DNA from: Candidatus Sumerlaea chitinivorans
GTDB taxonomy: Bacteria; Sumerlaeota; Sumerlaeia; Sumerlaeales; Sumerlaeaceae
Direction: 5' to 3'
Assembly (NCBI GenBank): GCA_003290465.1
Contig: CP030759.1
Location: 3,172,501-3,236,500 of the forward strand
DNA: 64,000 nt
The notes under the pieces were generated by a model. It saw nothing but the letters and a program-made list of their open reading frames with translations, did no database searches and was not told the DNA's origin. Shown here piece after piece: positions 25,294-35,118 of this stretch. A program made the position numbers and the translations under genes. Numbering within the stretch: the stretch's first letter is position 1; every line of letters begins with the position of its first letter.

Positions 25294-28125
25294 CTATTCA
25301 AGCTCCACCCGGCTAAGACTCACAGGGAGATAATATCGGAGCGGGGAGATCCCTTTTGTTTGAAAGTTCGGGCGCCACCCCAAATTCCCCGTCGGTGAGG
25401 CCGGGGGCAAAAATTGGTTCGACCAGTAACCCGAGGCTCCGGAAATCCCCACAAGGAGGTCGTAGGGACCCGGCCCGAGCAGCGTGACTGGAATCGCAAT
25501 CTCAAGCCCCGTCGCGGCGCCTGCCCCCGTCGGGTTTGCGGCACTGGTGCCGGCAGCCACCGGGCCGGTATGGCTATTGTTGTAGGCCACATGAAACGTG
25601 TAGCTTTGGCCATTCACGGTACCTGTGATCGTGCCAATCGTAGGGTGGCCGGGATTTGCTTCCACGTGCCCCACGGTGTCTTCGCTTTTTAACTTACCCT
25701 GCGCGTCGAACGTGAAGGCGTGGAGTGTCAGAGTCTGATTGGGGGAGTGCAACTGTACCTGCAGAATGAGGTCCGCGGTCATGCCGGTTGGCAGACGCGT
25801 GCCCGCAGCACTGTTGGGTTGCGATCCGAGGAAGGTCGAGGTCGCTCCCGTTCCATCCAAGATATTTGCGCCCCCGGCGGGCCCGTTCGTGTCAAAGATC
25901 AGATTGATTGCGTTGCCATTGGGCTCCAAATTGCCGGAAACGGCAATGTAGAGAGTCGTGCTCGTGTTCTCCACGAATAGCTCGTCGGCTTCGCTGCCGC
26001 CGCTATTCGTGTCAGGGCCGGGGTCTGTGTTGTCGCCGAATCCCGTTCGGACAGTTTGGGTGGCGCGCGGCGTGATCCATCGCGGATCCCCGGCAATGGT
26101 CCCATCAATGGTGGGTTCTACTTCGTTGCCGCCCCCGCTCCCGCCACCGGGATTGAAGGCGGTCGTAAATTCCCGTTCAAAACCGCCGCGGAGTGGGGCA
26201 CCGAGCGCGTCTGACGCGCTTTCGCTGATTAGCAAGCGCATAGCCGTGGAGCTGGGCCAAGACGGTTGGGGCGTAAGCGTGAGCACCGTGGACGAGCTAT
26301 CCCATGACAGAGTCGGAGTGGTGATGGCCGGCGCGAAAGAGAGCGCTTGCTCGACACTCGAGCGGTTCATGGGCTCGCTAAAGGTGATGGAGATGGTATC
26401 TGTGGGTGAGGCGAGTGTACCAGCTTGAGCTACGCTTACCGCCACGACCTCCGGCTCGATGTTGATGACCTCGCTCGAGGGTACAAAGACGCCGTAACCG
26501 TTGCCTGCGATCGTTGTGCCCGCGGGAACTTGTTTGGCAAGATTGACCGTAACGGTTTGGCTCGGGTTCAGGAGGTTCACGAGTACTGTGCCGGCGGCGA
26601 AATTTGTCTGCCATGCTTGCCCGACTTGACTGCTGTCCGATGTGTTGACGACAACCAAAACCTCGTTTGCCCCGTCCACACGCGAGTACGCAAAAATACC
26701 GGGTGAGGAGTGGACTTCGCGCACGACCAGCGAGCCCCGCCGCAAGGCCGAATAGGCCCGCCGAAATTGGTTGAGCTTGCGTACAAGGCGGTAGCCGAAG
26801 GTGGTCTGATCAAAGTTGTTTCCGAGCGACGGGCCAAACTCAAACTGGCCGTCAAACATATCCTCCCTGCAATAGGGGTCCCCGCCACCGTTGAAGTACT
26901 GCTCGGTGCCATAGTAGATGCACGGCACCCCGAGCGAGGTTAGCTGAAACACAAGCGCTGCATGCAAACGCGCAGTTCGATTGTTGGCCAGTCCGGACGA
27001 GAGGAAGCGAGGATTGTCGTGGTTGTCCAAGAAGGTGACCAAGCGCGATTGGGCCGCGGGGTCGTAGTAAGTAGGGATCGCGCTATAGTGGGATGCGATG
27101 TTTTGTGCCCCTGCCGACGCGGTGGCAAAAGCTCCGTTCGTTTGATAATAGAGCGGGTAATCGAGAACGGAATCCAACGCGAAGGGGCCGCCAGCCTTTG
27201 TCCCCGTGTAACTGCCACACTTGGCTTCGTTCCCATCGAAAACCTCACCGAACATAAAGAAATTCGTCTTGCCGAGAGCGGCTACGTTTGCCCGCACCGC
27301 GGGGGCCCACGTCTGCCAGAATTCCATTTCCACGTGTTTGACGGTATCGATGCGGAATCCGTCGGCGTCTGTTAGCGCAACCCAGTTCGACCAGATATTG
27401 ATGAGTTGAGTGCGTACATAGGGATCTTCCGTCTTCAGGTCGTCCAACCCGAACAGCTCCCCCAAGATTTGCTCGGGGTCTGTCCAATTGCCGATTGAGC
27501 CGTGAGCGTGCCAATACGCCGTGGAATTGAACGGGAATGCATGCGTGCGCATCGGATCACGGTACGTGAGTGTGTAGGTGGAGGGTGGGGGCAAGTAGGA
27601 GTTGTCGTTAAAGAGGTTCCCGCCATGGTTACACACAACGTCGAGAATGACACGGATTCCTGCTGCATGGCACGCTGCAATCATATTTTGCAGGTCGGCT
27701 AACGTGCCCCAGTGCGGGTCCACTTGAGTGAAATCGCGCGCCCCATAACCATGGTATTCGCCATAAGCGTTCAGGGGTATTGGCGAGATCCAGATTGCGG
27801 TAATTCCGAGTCCCCGCAGATAGGTCAGACGGCGTTGGATGCCTTTGAAATCCCCACCATGGGTGCGATCTCCAGCTGACGGGTTGTAGGTCGTGTTGAG
27901 GGTGTTATTGGCGGAATCCCCATCGTCCCAGCGATCGGTGATGATCTGATAAATGGTCTCGTCGCGCCAGTCGTCGGGAGAAGGATAAACCGCCGAGCTT
28001 CTCTGGATCGCCAATGTCCAAAGGGCAAAAACCGCCAAGCTAATGGTAATGGTACGGCTGACCCATCCTCGAAGAGCCAGAGAGGGTGCAGTGAGTATTT
28101 GTTGGTGGACCTTTGCTTTCACCAT
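25294..28125 (-). CDS. Secreted GH13 alpha-amylase family protein with C-terminal beta domains
   Basis: A 943-residue exported glycoside hydrolase. After an N-terminal hydrophobic segment, the GH13 (beta/alpha)8 barrel covers about 48-480: VVCNHGG, then the nucleophile region DGFRIDTVKH near residue 258, acid/base MFGEVFDG near 292 and FLDNHDNPRF near 368. All three catalytic residues are present, so it should cleave alpha-glucans. A beta-domain, an Ig-like Big_5 module (DTISITFSEPMNRSSV), a Gly-rich linker and a C-terminal beta-sandwich (LYIAVSGNLEPNGNAINLIF) follow. The start at 28125 is preferred to a TTG 37 codons upstream because a promoter ends just before it. No Shine-Dalgarno sequence is visible, and the message may be leaderless. 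Confidence 0.9.
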   Translation of the reverse strand: MVKAKVHQQILTAPSLALRGWVSRTITISLAVFALWTLAIQRSSAVYPSPDDWRDETIYQIITDRWDDGDSANNTLNTTYNPSAGDRTHGGDFKGIQRRLTYLRGLGITAIWISPIPLNAYGEYHGYGARDFTQVDPHWGTLADLQNMIAACHAAGIRVILDVVCNHGGNLFNDNSYLPPPSTYTLTYRDPMRTHAFPFNSTAYWHAHGSIGNWTDPEQILGELFGLDDLKTEDPYVRTQLINIWSNWVALTDADGFRIDTVKHVEMEFWQTWAPAVRANVAALGKTNFFMFGEVFDGNEAKCGSYTGTKAGGPFALDSVLDYPLYYQTNGAFATASAGAQNIASHYSAIPTYYDPAAQSRLVTFLDNHDNPRFLSSGLANNRTARLHAALVFQLTSLGVPCIYYGTEQYFNGGGDPYCREDMFDGQFEFGPSLGNNFDQTTFGYRLVRKLNQFRRAYSALRRGSLVVREVHSSPGIFAYSRVDGANEVLVVVNTSDSSQVGQAWQTNFAAGTVLVNLLNPSQTVTVNLAKQVPAGTTIAGNGYGVFVPSSEVINIEPEVVAVSVAQAGTLASPTDTISITFSEPMNRSSVEQALSFAPAITTPTLSWDSSSTVLTLTPQPSWPSSTAMRLLISESASDALGAPLRGGFEREFTTAFNPGGGSGGGNEVEPTIDGTIAGDPRWITPRATQTVRTGFGDNTDPGPDTNSGGSEADELFVENTSTTLYIAVSGNLEPNGNAINLIFDTNGPAGGANILDGTGATSTFLGSQPNSAAGTRLPTGMTADLILQVQLHSPNQTLTLHAFTFDAQGKLKSEDTVGHVEANPGHPTIGTITGTVNGQSYTFHVAYNNSHTGPVAAGTSAANPTGAGAATGLEIAIPVTLLGPGPYDLLVGISGASGYWSNQFLPPASPTGNLGWRPNFQTKGISPLRYYLPVSLSRVELE

Positions 28126-28130
28126 TCTGA

Positions 28131-28158
28131 AGTATAGTGGCGGATTAGAACGATTCAA
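28131..28158 (-). promoter_or_regulatory. Probable promoter of the GH13 gene, next to the start codon
   Basis: On the minus strand, TTGAAT (28158-28153) and TATACT (28136-28131) are separated by 16 bases. The start codon at 28125 follows TATACT by five bases, so transcription would begin at or about the ATG and the message would have no leader. Confidence 0.5.
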
Positions 28159-28352
28159 TTCAAATCGGAGAGAAATAAGCTTGGAACGAAACGCGGCGTA
28201 TCGTGCGTCTGCTCCAACACTTCTGCTGCTTGTCAAAGAGCATACCTCGGGCTCTATCTTATTTGGGGGGAACTCGTACTATGTTGCAAAAGGTCTGCGC
28301 GAGCTAAAGCGCATTGACCCCTAACTCTTCCCCATGTAAGCGCGTATTTACC

Positions 28353-31300
28353 ATGGAATCCTATCGGTTGGCTTTCGGAAAAAAGTGGACAGCGTTGTTG
28401 ATCCACGCGGCCTTGGGTATGCTCGTTCTGTCGGCACCTTTTCTGTGTAAGGCTGCGGCACCAGGTGCTCAGCCCGCTCCCTTTTTACGGCTGCGTGGTG
28501 CCAACCTTGCGCGTGCGAAGTGGTACGTTTCGCCTACGCTCCCCCCAACCGCGTCCCCGGACGAGATTACGTCCAAGGCCTTGGCGACTACCCCGACCCT
28601 CACACTCACAACACCTCCCGGCGGGGCGATCACGCTATTTACGATTATCGAGATTCCGGGACAACCCACCTACGGCGCTGAGTTTGTAGTCGGTGATGTA
28701 GACGGTGACGACGAGACCTTTTTCAATGGAGTGCGGATTGGCGCAACCGCAGGTCGCGGGATTGGTGATACCGCTAACAGTCGGCTGTACTACATTCCAC
28801 CCTCGGCCATGCGCGAAGGCAAGAATGTGCTGGCTATCCGCTTGCGCGGCTCATTTGGTCGCCAGCAGGTGGCGCTGCGGCGGGAACCTATCACGATTGG
28901 CTTTGTGCCTGTTGCTCCAAGGATAACTACCGAATCCGCAAAGCGCTCGGTGACACTGTTTCCCGATACTTCTACGATTCCAGAAAGCGTTGCCACATCT
29001 GCCATTGGCCGCCGCGATCCAGAAACTTCTGGCGGGGAGCTCGTCTTTCGCAAACGCCCATCGTTTGGACGATTTGGACTCACTTTATTTGATGGCCTGC
29101 CTGCTTTGAGCGAAGTGAGTCCAACTGGACTAAAAATGCGAGCTGGACCGGAGTTTCGCGTCGAGGTGGACTCTGTGCGGGAGGCGCAGGTCGCTCAGAC
29201 CAAGACCGGTCCTGACATCGATGGGTGGCATAAACGAATCGTGGTGACAGCTCGCGCCAGTGAACAAGACGTTCGCTACACCGTTCACTGGCACCTCTTT
29301 TACCCCGGCGCGATCTTTACTCTCCGCGAAGGGAAAGCTTTGGTACTGCGCACGAGCGCCGGTGACAAACCGCTTTTTGCTGTCCAAGTTGCTGACGAAG
29401 AACTTGCGGCTGCTTTGGGAGGAACACCAGACGGTTCCCTGACGGGATATCTGGTTGCCCCTCTGACTTCGAAGGGAGTTCCAGCCGTGGTTATGGTGGC
29501 AAACGGGCGTGCCACGCTTTTACAGGATGAACAGGAGGTGCTTCTGACTGTTACGCGTCTCCCCGATGCGTCCGCAGAGCCCCGAATCTATGTCTTCTAC
29601 CCCACAGGTCTACGGACCGTGGACCTAAGCGGAAGACTTCAGACCGCCTTTGACGTTGTGCGGCAAGCTGAGAGGGGATCGGAGCCGGTTGAAGCGCTGA
29701 GACGGTGGTTGCGCATCGGCCTCAACGAACCCGTGGCTACGGACGAGTACTTCATGGTGCGCTCGCCAGCGAACGCCGTGCGGATCTATCAGGTGGCCCG
29801 ATTCCAAAGCCCGACGGGGGGGCGGCTGAATCCTTACCTGCCTTTGCCGCCTCAGTTGGAGTTTGCCCGCCGAATTGGTTATCCCGTGGGATTGCCTCCC
29901 ACGACATCACCGGGTGTTCTCACGTTTTCGGGCGAGCTTCTTGCAGCGACTGATGGGACCAGTGTGACGACAAGAATTGCACGCAGCAGGACACCTCGAA
30001 CCGACGATGAGCTTTGGGTGTGGTCGTACGACTTGCCGATTCCACCGCTCGCTGAGCGGGCGCTGATTGCGCGGTCGAGTGAGGAAAATCCACTGCGTGC
30101 GTTACTCAACGAATCCCTCGGTGATTTGCCCACCACGATTGCCATGAGCGGCGTGGATGCGCTCTATAAGAGTCGCACCCAAGGTTTTCAGGCCTTCAGC
30201 TTCTTGACACCGGAGAATCGGGAGAAACTTGTCGCGAATACGCGACGGATTGTCCCCGCCTACTTACAGGCTGGCCCTCTTTACGGCGGGCGAGAACCTC
30301 TCTCTGGAAGAGAATTCTGGTGGACGTATTTTTTGGAGGGTCCGTACTTCGATCAGTATGATTATGAGTGGGGGAACGGATTATCGCTTTACGGACTCTA
30401 CACCGCCTGCAAGTATCTGGGAGAATGGGAATGGGTCGCGAAGAATTGGACGACAGTGGAGCGTCTCTTCTCGTGGTTCACCGTAAGCGATGATTGGGAG
30501 TGGATGCGTGCTTCCAATGGACTTCACGGCCACGGCTCGGGTGCCGGTGATTGCACGAATGCCACCTACGCAGGGGCAATTGCGTACGCAAAACTGGCCC
30601 GCGAAACAGGACGCGCAGAGGAATTTGCTTATGGCGTCTACACCGCAGCACGGGCTGCCCTGCCCGTCCTCACGCGCTACCTCTACAATGAATTTGCTGA
30701 GGAGCTCAACCTAAAGCCAAATCGGACGCTCGTGGTCGGCTTCCACGAAGGACGTGGGTTTCTCGTGGGAGAGCTGGATCGTTATCCGTGGAATGTGACC
30801 TCAAACCTTTCGGGCAATGGGGTGCAGCCTGAGATTTTCGACCTCTACGTTCGCTTTGCTCCCGAAACTTTGCGGGACTACGAGCGTGTATTCGAAACAG
30901 CGTATCCGAACTGGATGGACGGCAAGTACGTCTATCCGTTCCCGACCATTTACCGAAACAATTCCGGCTATATTACGTTGCCGCATCTGTATCTGCGTGC
31001 CCGTCTCAAAATGGCGGGTCAAGGAATGCTCGAAGAACTTGTCGAACGCGCACGCACCAACAAGCATTTGTGGTGGCTGGCGCCGCCCGTCCTCGCGGAG
31101 GTGCTCTCCAGTCAGTTTGAACTCTACGTTGCGGACTGGGGCAAGTGCGCGTTTCTTGGCGGTGAGCTCACGCGCATCGAGCGCAGACGCCTCCGTGCTG
31201 AAATACAGTTCGAGAACCGGTATCCCCCCGATGTGGTCGAGGTTGCGGTGCCTCGCACGCCGACAAAAATAGAGCTCAATGCTGGCCCCATTCCCTTGCC

Positions 31301-31379
31301 GGATCTCAAACAGGAGAAAAATCTTCTCAAGGTGCGGTTCCGCAAGCCGGGACGCAACACCCTGACCCTCTACTTTTAA
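28353..31379 (+). CDS. Very large exported protein, probable (alpha/alpha)6 glycosidase
   Basis: A 1008-residue protein with a signal sequence (about 10-35). I do not recognise the family. The N-terminal region (about 45-190) has a beta-galactosidase-like jelly-roll look, with VVGDVDGDDETFFNGVRIG. A beta-rich middle part follows. The C-terminal 400 residues are helix- and Trp/Tyr-rich: FDQYDYEWGNGLSLYGLYTA, LFSWFTVSDDWEWMRASNGL and GVQPEIFDLYVRFAP, as in six-hairpin glycosidases. Acidic residues in YDYEWG, DDWEW and ELDRYPW are catalytic candidates. It lies divergently next to the GH13 amylase, so a polysaccharide substrate is likely. No clear Shine-Dalgarno is seen for 28353. Confidence 0.72.
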   Translation: MESYRLAFGKKWTALLIHAALGMLVLSAPFLCKAAAPGAQPAPFLRLRGANLARAKWYVSPTLPPTASPDEITSKALATTPTLTLTTPPGGAITLFTIIEIPGQPTYGAEFVVGDVDGDDETFFNGVRIGATAGRGIGDTANSRLYYIPPSAMREGKNVLAIRLRGSFGRQQVALRREPITIGFVPVAPRITTESAKRSVTLFPDTSTIPESVATSAIGRRDPETSGGELVFRKRPSFGRFGLTLFDGLPALSEVSPTGLKMRAGPEFRVEVDSVREAQVAQTKTGPDIDGWHKRIVVTARASEQDVRYTVHWHLFYPGAIFTLREGKALVLRTSAGDKPLFAVQVADEELAAALGGTPDGSLTGYLVAPLTSKGVPAVVMVANGRATLLQDEQEVLLTVTRLPDASAEPRIYVFYPTGLRTVDLSGRLQTAFDVVRQAERGSEPVEALRRWLRIGLNEPVATDEYFMVRSPANAVRIYQVARFQSPTGGRLNPYLPLPPQLEFARRIGYPVGLPPTTSPGVLTFSGELLAATDGTSVTTRIARSRTPRTDDELWVWSYDLPIPPLAERALIARSSEENPLRALLNESLGDLPTTIAMSGVDALYKSRTQGFQAFSFLTPENREKLVANTRRIVPAYLQAGPLYGGREPLSGREFWWTYFLEGPYFDQYDYEWGNGLSLYGLYTACKYLGEWEWVAKNWTTVERLFSWFTVSDDWEWMRASNGLHGHGSGAGDCTNATYAGAIAYAKLARETGRAEEFAYGVYTAARAALPVLTRYLYNEFAEELNLKPNRTLVVGFHEGRGFLVGELDRYPWNVTSNLSGNGVQPEIFDLYVRFAPETLRDYERVFETAYPNWMDGKYVYPFPTIYRNNSGYITLPHLYLRARLKMAGQGMLEELVERARTNKHLWWLAPPVLAEVLSSQFELYVADWGKCAFLGGELTRIERRRLRAEIQFENRYPPDVVEVAVPRTPTKIELNAGPIPLPDLKQEKNLLKVRFRKPGRNTLTLYF

Positions 31380-31573
31380 AATGGTTGGAAAAAGTCCATC
31401 GTTTGCAGCCAGCGACGGTCCAGAATTGGCAGGACGCAACAACGCAACCATCGGTCCCGAGGGAAGGAGCAGGCAGACGAAATTTTCTTACTTGGTAGCT
31501 GGTGCTTGACAGACAAAGTTCGACACACATTCACCTGAGTGGCGCAGAGAGGAAATCCTCGGAAAATCGTCCA

Positions 31574-32497
31574 ATGAATTTCATAGAACGCTTTGAAACC
31601 GCGTGCCGACGCCAGCGCTCGCACCTATGCGTGGGTCTTGATCCGGACTTTGCCCGCATCCGCAAACTCTACCGCGACGAAATCCTTGCTGCGCTGCGTG
31701 CTCGACCTCTGAATCTTAGTGTTCTCGGCACGGGGGACGAGCCTGTGCCGAGCCATGTGCGTCTTGAACCAGAACAATTGGCCGAAGAACCTGAGATTGC
31801 GAAGGATATCGTCTGCGAGATCGTCGCTCGGGCCACAGCACCATTCGCTGCCGTGTATAAGCCCAATGCTGCTTTCTTCGAACTGGAAGTGAGCGGAAGC
31901 GGCGGGATTCCAGCGCTTGTGCGGGAAATGCAATCGGAGCATCTTGTGATTTACGATGCCAAACGGGGTGATATTGGCAGCACCAGTGAGCAGTACGCGC
32001 GCGCGATTTTCGAGGTGGGACACTATGACGCAGTGACGGTAAATCCCCTCATGGGCTACGACGCGGTCGAGCCCTTCCTGCGTTACCCGGATCGCGGGGT
32101 GTTCTTGTTGTGTCTGACGTCGAACCCCGGCGCCGAGGATTTCCTTCTGAAGCACGACTTGTATAAGCGCATCGCGGAAAAAGCTGTGCAATGGAATCGT
32201 CACGGAAACATTGGACTGGTGGTGGGAGCGACGCGGCCTGAGCATGCCGCTGAGGTTCGTTCGATCGCCCCAGAATTACCACTGCTGATTCCCGGCGTCG
32301 GTGCCCAGGGCGGGAACCTGGAAGAAACGCTGGATGCGATTGCCGCCCACACCAATCCGCGCTTCGTAGTCAACGCGTCGCGCTCGATCATGTTTCCAGA
32401 GGTGGGCGACGAGCATGGCAGTTTGCTCGAGGCGGTGATTGCAGCCGCGCGTGACCTGCGCGACCGAATCGCAAAGTTTTTAGGTGCTGCCCCTTAG
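31574..32497 (+). CDS. pyrF: Orotidine 5'-phosphate decarboxylase
   Basis: A 307-residue OMP decarboxylase of the longer type-2 subfamily, which makes UMP in pyrimidine synthesis. Seen directly: VGLDPDFARI at the N-terminus, the active-site Asp-Lys-x-x-Asp at residues 128-133 (DAKRGD), LTSNPGAEDF, GLVVGATRPEHAAEVRSIAP and the phosphate-binding VNASRSIMFP. The ATG 31574 is preferred to one 24 codons upstream because the family begins near NFIERF. It precedes galT by 54 bases in the same direction. The UMP/UTP supply is a natural companion of a uridylyltransferase, but the pairing could be chance. Confidence 0.93.
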   Translation: MNFIERFETACRRQRSHLCVGLDPDFARIRKLYRDEILAALRARPLNLSVLGTGDEPVPSHVRLEPEQLAEEPEIAKDIVCEIVARATAPFAAVYKPNAAFFELEVSGSGGIPALVREMQSEHLVIYDAKRGDIGSTSEQYARAIFEVGHYDAVTVNPLMGYDAVEPFLRYPDRGVFLLCLTSNPGAEDFLLKHDLYKRIAEKAVQWNRHGNIGLVVGATRPEHAAEVRSIAPELPLLIPGVGAQGGNLEETLDAIAAHTNPRFVVNASRSIMFPEVGDEHGSLLEAVIAAARDLRDRIAKFLGAAP

Positions 32498-32551
32498 CTC
32501 GGGCCATCCGCCTTGAGGTTTTGGGGTGAATCTGAAGGGGAGGACATTACT

Positions 32552-33658
32552 GTGGAATGTGAACAAAGGGTGCCGCCAGAGGGGCGTTCGCTTTTCGTGT
32601 CGCACCAGCTTTTTCAACGTCCACACCGTCGCTGGAATCCACTCACGGGCGAGTGGGTGCTGGTCAGTCCCCATCGCCTCCAGCGACCTTGGCAGGGGAA
32701 AGTTGAATCGCCACCGGCAGAGGATCTACCCGCGTACGATCCACAGTGCTACCTTTGCCCGGGCAATGCTCGGGCCGGTGGACATCGCAATCCGGTCTAC
32801 AAGGATATTTTCGTTTTCGATAACGATTTTCCTGCCTTACTCCCCGAGGAGCAGCCGACTTCCTACTCGAACGGACTGTTGAGAGCCGAAAGCGAAGGTG
32901 GAGTTTGCCGCGTTGTGTGTTTCACCCCCCGCCATGACGTTACGCTCTCCCGAATGAGCCAGCAAGCCATTCGGTTGGTGATAGACACATGGGCAGAGGA
33001 AACCCGGCGGCTAAGCGCGCGGCAAGAGATTGGGTATGTCCAGATCTTCGAGAATCGCGGGCAGCTCATGGGCTGCAGTAACCCCCATCCCCATTGCCAG
33101 ATCTGGGCCACCACTTCAGTGCCTGTTGAACCCGAAAAGGAAGATGCTACGCAGCGCGTCTGGTACGAACAAACAGGGATGCATCTGCTCGGGAACTATT
33201 TAACCACCGAAATGCAGGAGCGCGAGCGGATCGTTTGCGAGAACGAACATTGGGTGGCCCTTGTTCCCTTCTGGGCAAAATGGCCGTTTGAGACGCTCCT
33301 CATTCCGCATTCCAAAGCCTCAACTCTTCCGGAGCTTATGGATTCGGAGCGTGACGCCCTCGCGGACATCCTTAAGCGGCTCACAACTCGGTACGATAAC
33401 CTCTTCCAGATTTCCTTTCCATATACGATGGGTTTTCATCAGGCGCCGTGCGAGGGCCGTCCGACCGCCCATTGGCGCCTGCACGTCCACTTCTATCCTC
33501 CACTTCTGCGGTCAGCGACCGTCCAGAAGTTTATGGTAGGCTTCGAGATGCTTGGCACGCCCCAACGTGATCTCACGCCCGAAGCCGCAGCAGAGAGACT
33601 ACGCGAACAAAGCGAAGTGCACTACCGCGAAAGAACACTCGAGGAGTCCGTGTCATGA
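32552..33658 (+). CDS. galT: Galactose-1-phosphate uridylyltransferase
   Basis: A 368-residue HIT-family enzyme of the Leloir pathway, exchanging galactose-1-phosphate and UDP-glucose for glucose-1-phosphate and UDP-galactose. The catalytic HPHCQ motif is at residues 179-183, with [26 protein letters not shown] begins the domain, and CYLCPGN supplies zinc-type cysteines. The HQAPC segment near residue 295 and the later [12 protein letters not shown] are typical. GTG 32552 is chosen because GGGGAGG stands 8 bases before it and the N-terminus then fits the family; a TTG 13 codons upstream has no ribosome site. The stop overlaps galK as ATGA. Confidence 0.95.
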   Translation: MECEQRVPPEGRSLFVSHQLFQRPHRRWNPLTGEWVLVSPHRLQRPWQGKVESPPAEDLPAYDPQCYLCPGNARAGGHRNPVYKDIFVFDNDFPALLPEEQPTSYSNGLLRAESEGGVCRVVCFTPRHDVTLSRMSQQAIRLVIDTWAEETRRLSARQEIGYVQIFENRGQLMGCSNPHPHCQIWATTSVPVEPEKEDATQRVWYEQTGMHLLGNYLTTEMQERERIVCENEHWVALVPFWAKWPFETLLIPHSKASTLPELMDSERDALADILKRLTTRYDNLFQISFPYTMGFHQAPCEGRPTAHWRLHVHFYPPLLRSATVQKFMVGFEMLGTPQRDLTPEAAAERLREQSEVHYRERTLEESVS

Positions 33659-34860
33659 TTGCGCCGCTGACGCAGGTTGAGGGATTTATCAAAGTCTTTG
33701 GTAGCCCCCCACGCTGGGCCTCGTTTGCGCCAGGGCGGGTGAATCTGATTGGCGAGCACACAGACTACAACGGAGGGCGGGTCATGCCATGCGCTGTGCA
33801 TTTGGGGGTGACCATGCTTGCGCAGCCTGCTTCTGGCGACGCTGCCCGTATCGTAACTTGCGCACCAAACGGAACTTCGCCGCTGCCTCAGAGTTCGGAA
33901 TTCGTTTGGCCGCAGGGAGTTTCTGCCGAGTCGCTCTTCGATCAGCCTCCGCGGTGGAAAAACTACCTGCTTGCTGTGGCGGTCGTGCTGCGTGAAAACG
34001 GGATAGAGGTGCCAGCTCTCGATGTGCTGATCGTTTCAGATCTACCCACCGGGGCAGGCCTATCCTCAAGTGCTGCGCTTGAATTAGCCTACGCCTACTT
34101 GGTCACTTCCATTGTTGGAGCCCACGTGGACCTTCGCCAGTTGGCCCTTCTGTGCCAGCGCGCGGAGCACAGTCCTGGGGTCGGTGTCCGTTGCGGAATC
34201 ATGGATCAGTTTGCGTCCGCACTCGGTCATGACGGCCAACTCCTCTTTCTTGATTGCGATTCCTTGGACTATGAGTACGTTCCGTTCGATTCCGGTCAGT
34301 ACCTTCTGGCGATTCTTGACTCCCGCGTGCCGCGTGAACTTGCCGGATCGGCCTACAACAGACGCCGTCAGGAGTGCGAAGAAGCACTTGAGATGTTACG
34401 CGCGTACACGGGGCGGCCATTACGAAACCTGTGTGAAGTGAGCCGTGCCGAGCTCGATGCGGTCCGTGGGGTTTTCCCGACGACCCTTTGGAGGCGCGCT
34501 CTTCATGTGGTCGAAGAGCATGCCCGGGTATTTGCGATGGCTGAGGCACTCCGCGCGGGAAAATGGCAGGAGGCAGGCCAGATTCTTTGCGCCTCTCATG
34601 AGAGCCTGCGGAATTACTTCGAGGTCTCCTGTCCGGAACTCGACGAGCTGGTGGAAATTGCGATGTCGGTGAATGGCGTACTTGGGGCTCGGTTGACAGG
34701 TGCCGGCTTCGGAGGCTGTGTGATTGCCTTGGTGGAGCAGCAAGCTTTCCACGCCCTTGTGGAAGCCGCTACGCAGCATTATTATGAGCCAAAGGGGATT
34801 GCGTCAGCTACGTTTGCGACGAAACCTTCATATGGTCCAGTCTTCGAGACTCTCGGCTGA
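33655..34860 (+). CDS. galK: Galactokinase
   Basis: A 401-residue GHMP kinase that phosphorylates galactose. It has the GalK signature [15 protein letters not shown] (residues 27-41), the ATP-binding loop [16 protein letters not shown] at about 131-146, and the closing [11 protein letters not shown] motif near residue 347. The start codon overlaps the galT stop as ATGA, so galT and galK are translationally coupled. No galE or mutarotase gene is visible here, so UDP-glucose 4-epimerase must lie elsewhere. Confidence 0.96.
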   Translation: MIAPLTQVEGFIKVFGSPPRWASFAPGRVNLIGEHTDYNGGRVMPCAVHLGVTMLAQPASGDAARIVTCAPNGTSPLPQSSEFVWPQGVSAESLFDQPPRWKNYLLAVAVVLRENGIEVPALDVLIVSDLPTGAGLSSSAALELAYAYLVTSIVGAHVDLRQLALLCQRAEHSPGVGVRCGIMDQFASALGHDGQLLFLDCDSLDYEYVPFDSGQYLLAILDSRVPRELAGSAYNRRRQECEEALEMLRAYTGRPLRNLCEVSRAELDAVRGVFPTTLWRRALHVVEEHARVFAMAEALRAGKWQEAGQILCASHESLRNYFEVSCPELDELVEIAMSVNGVLGARLTGAGFGGCVIALVEQQAFHALVEAATQHYYEPKGIASATFATKPSYGPVFETLG

Positions 34861-34977
34861 GGCGCTTGCGGTCACCTATTTGGCCTCGAGCTTGAGACAA
34901 CGCTGGGCGTGCCGCTGTGAAAAACAATCCCTCGCAGCCGATTCTAATTGAATCTTTCGGTCAGCTGCTCAGTGGAG

Positions 34978-34983
34978 TATAAA
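34978..34983 (+). promoter_or_regulatory. Possible -10 element upstream of the amidase gene
   Basis: TATAAA stands about 135 bases before the start at 35119; the 17 bases upstream show only a weak -35 (TTTCGG). It is the best promoter-like site in the 258-base spacer after galK. Confidence 0.25.
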
Positions 34984-35118
34984 TTGAATGTACTCGGTTG
35001 GCATTGGGCGTGCCGAGTGCAAGTCAGAACATATGGTCCAAAGCCTTGCGGCAGGTGAGGTGCGCAAAAGTACTCTGCCTTTAGGTTGGATTTGGGCGAG
35101 GGAAAAGGGAGTTGCTTC

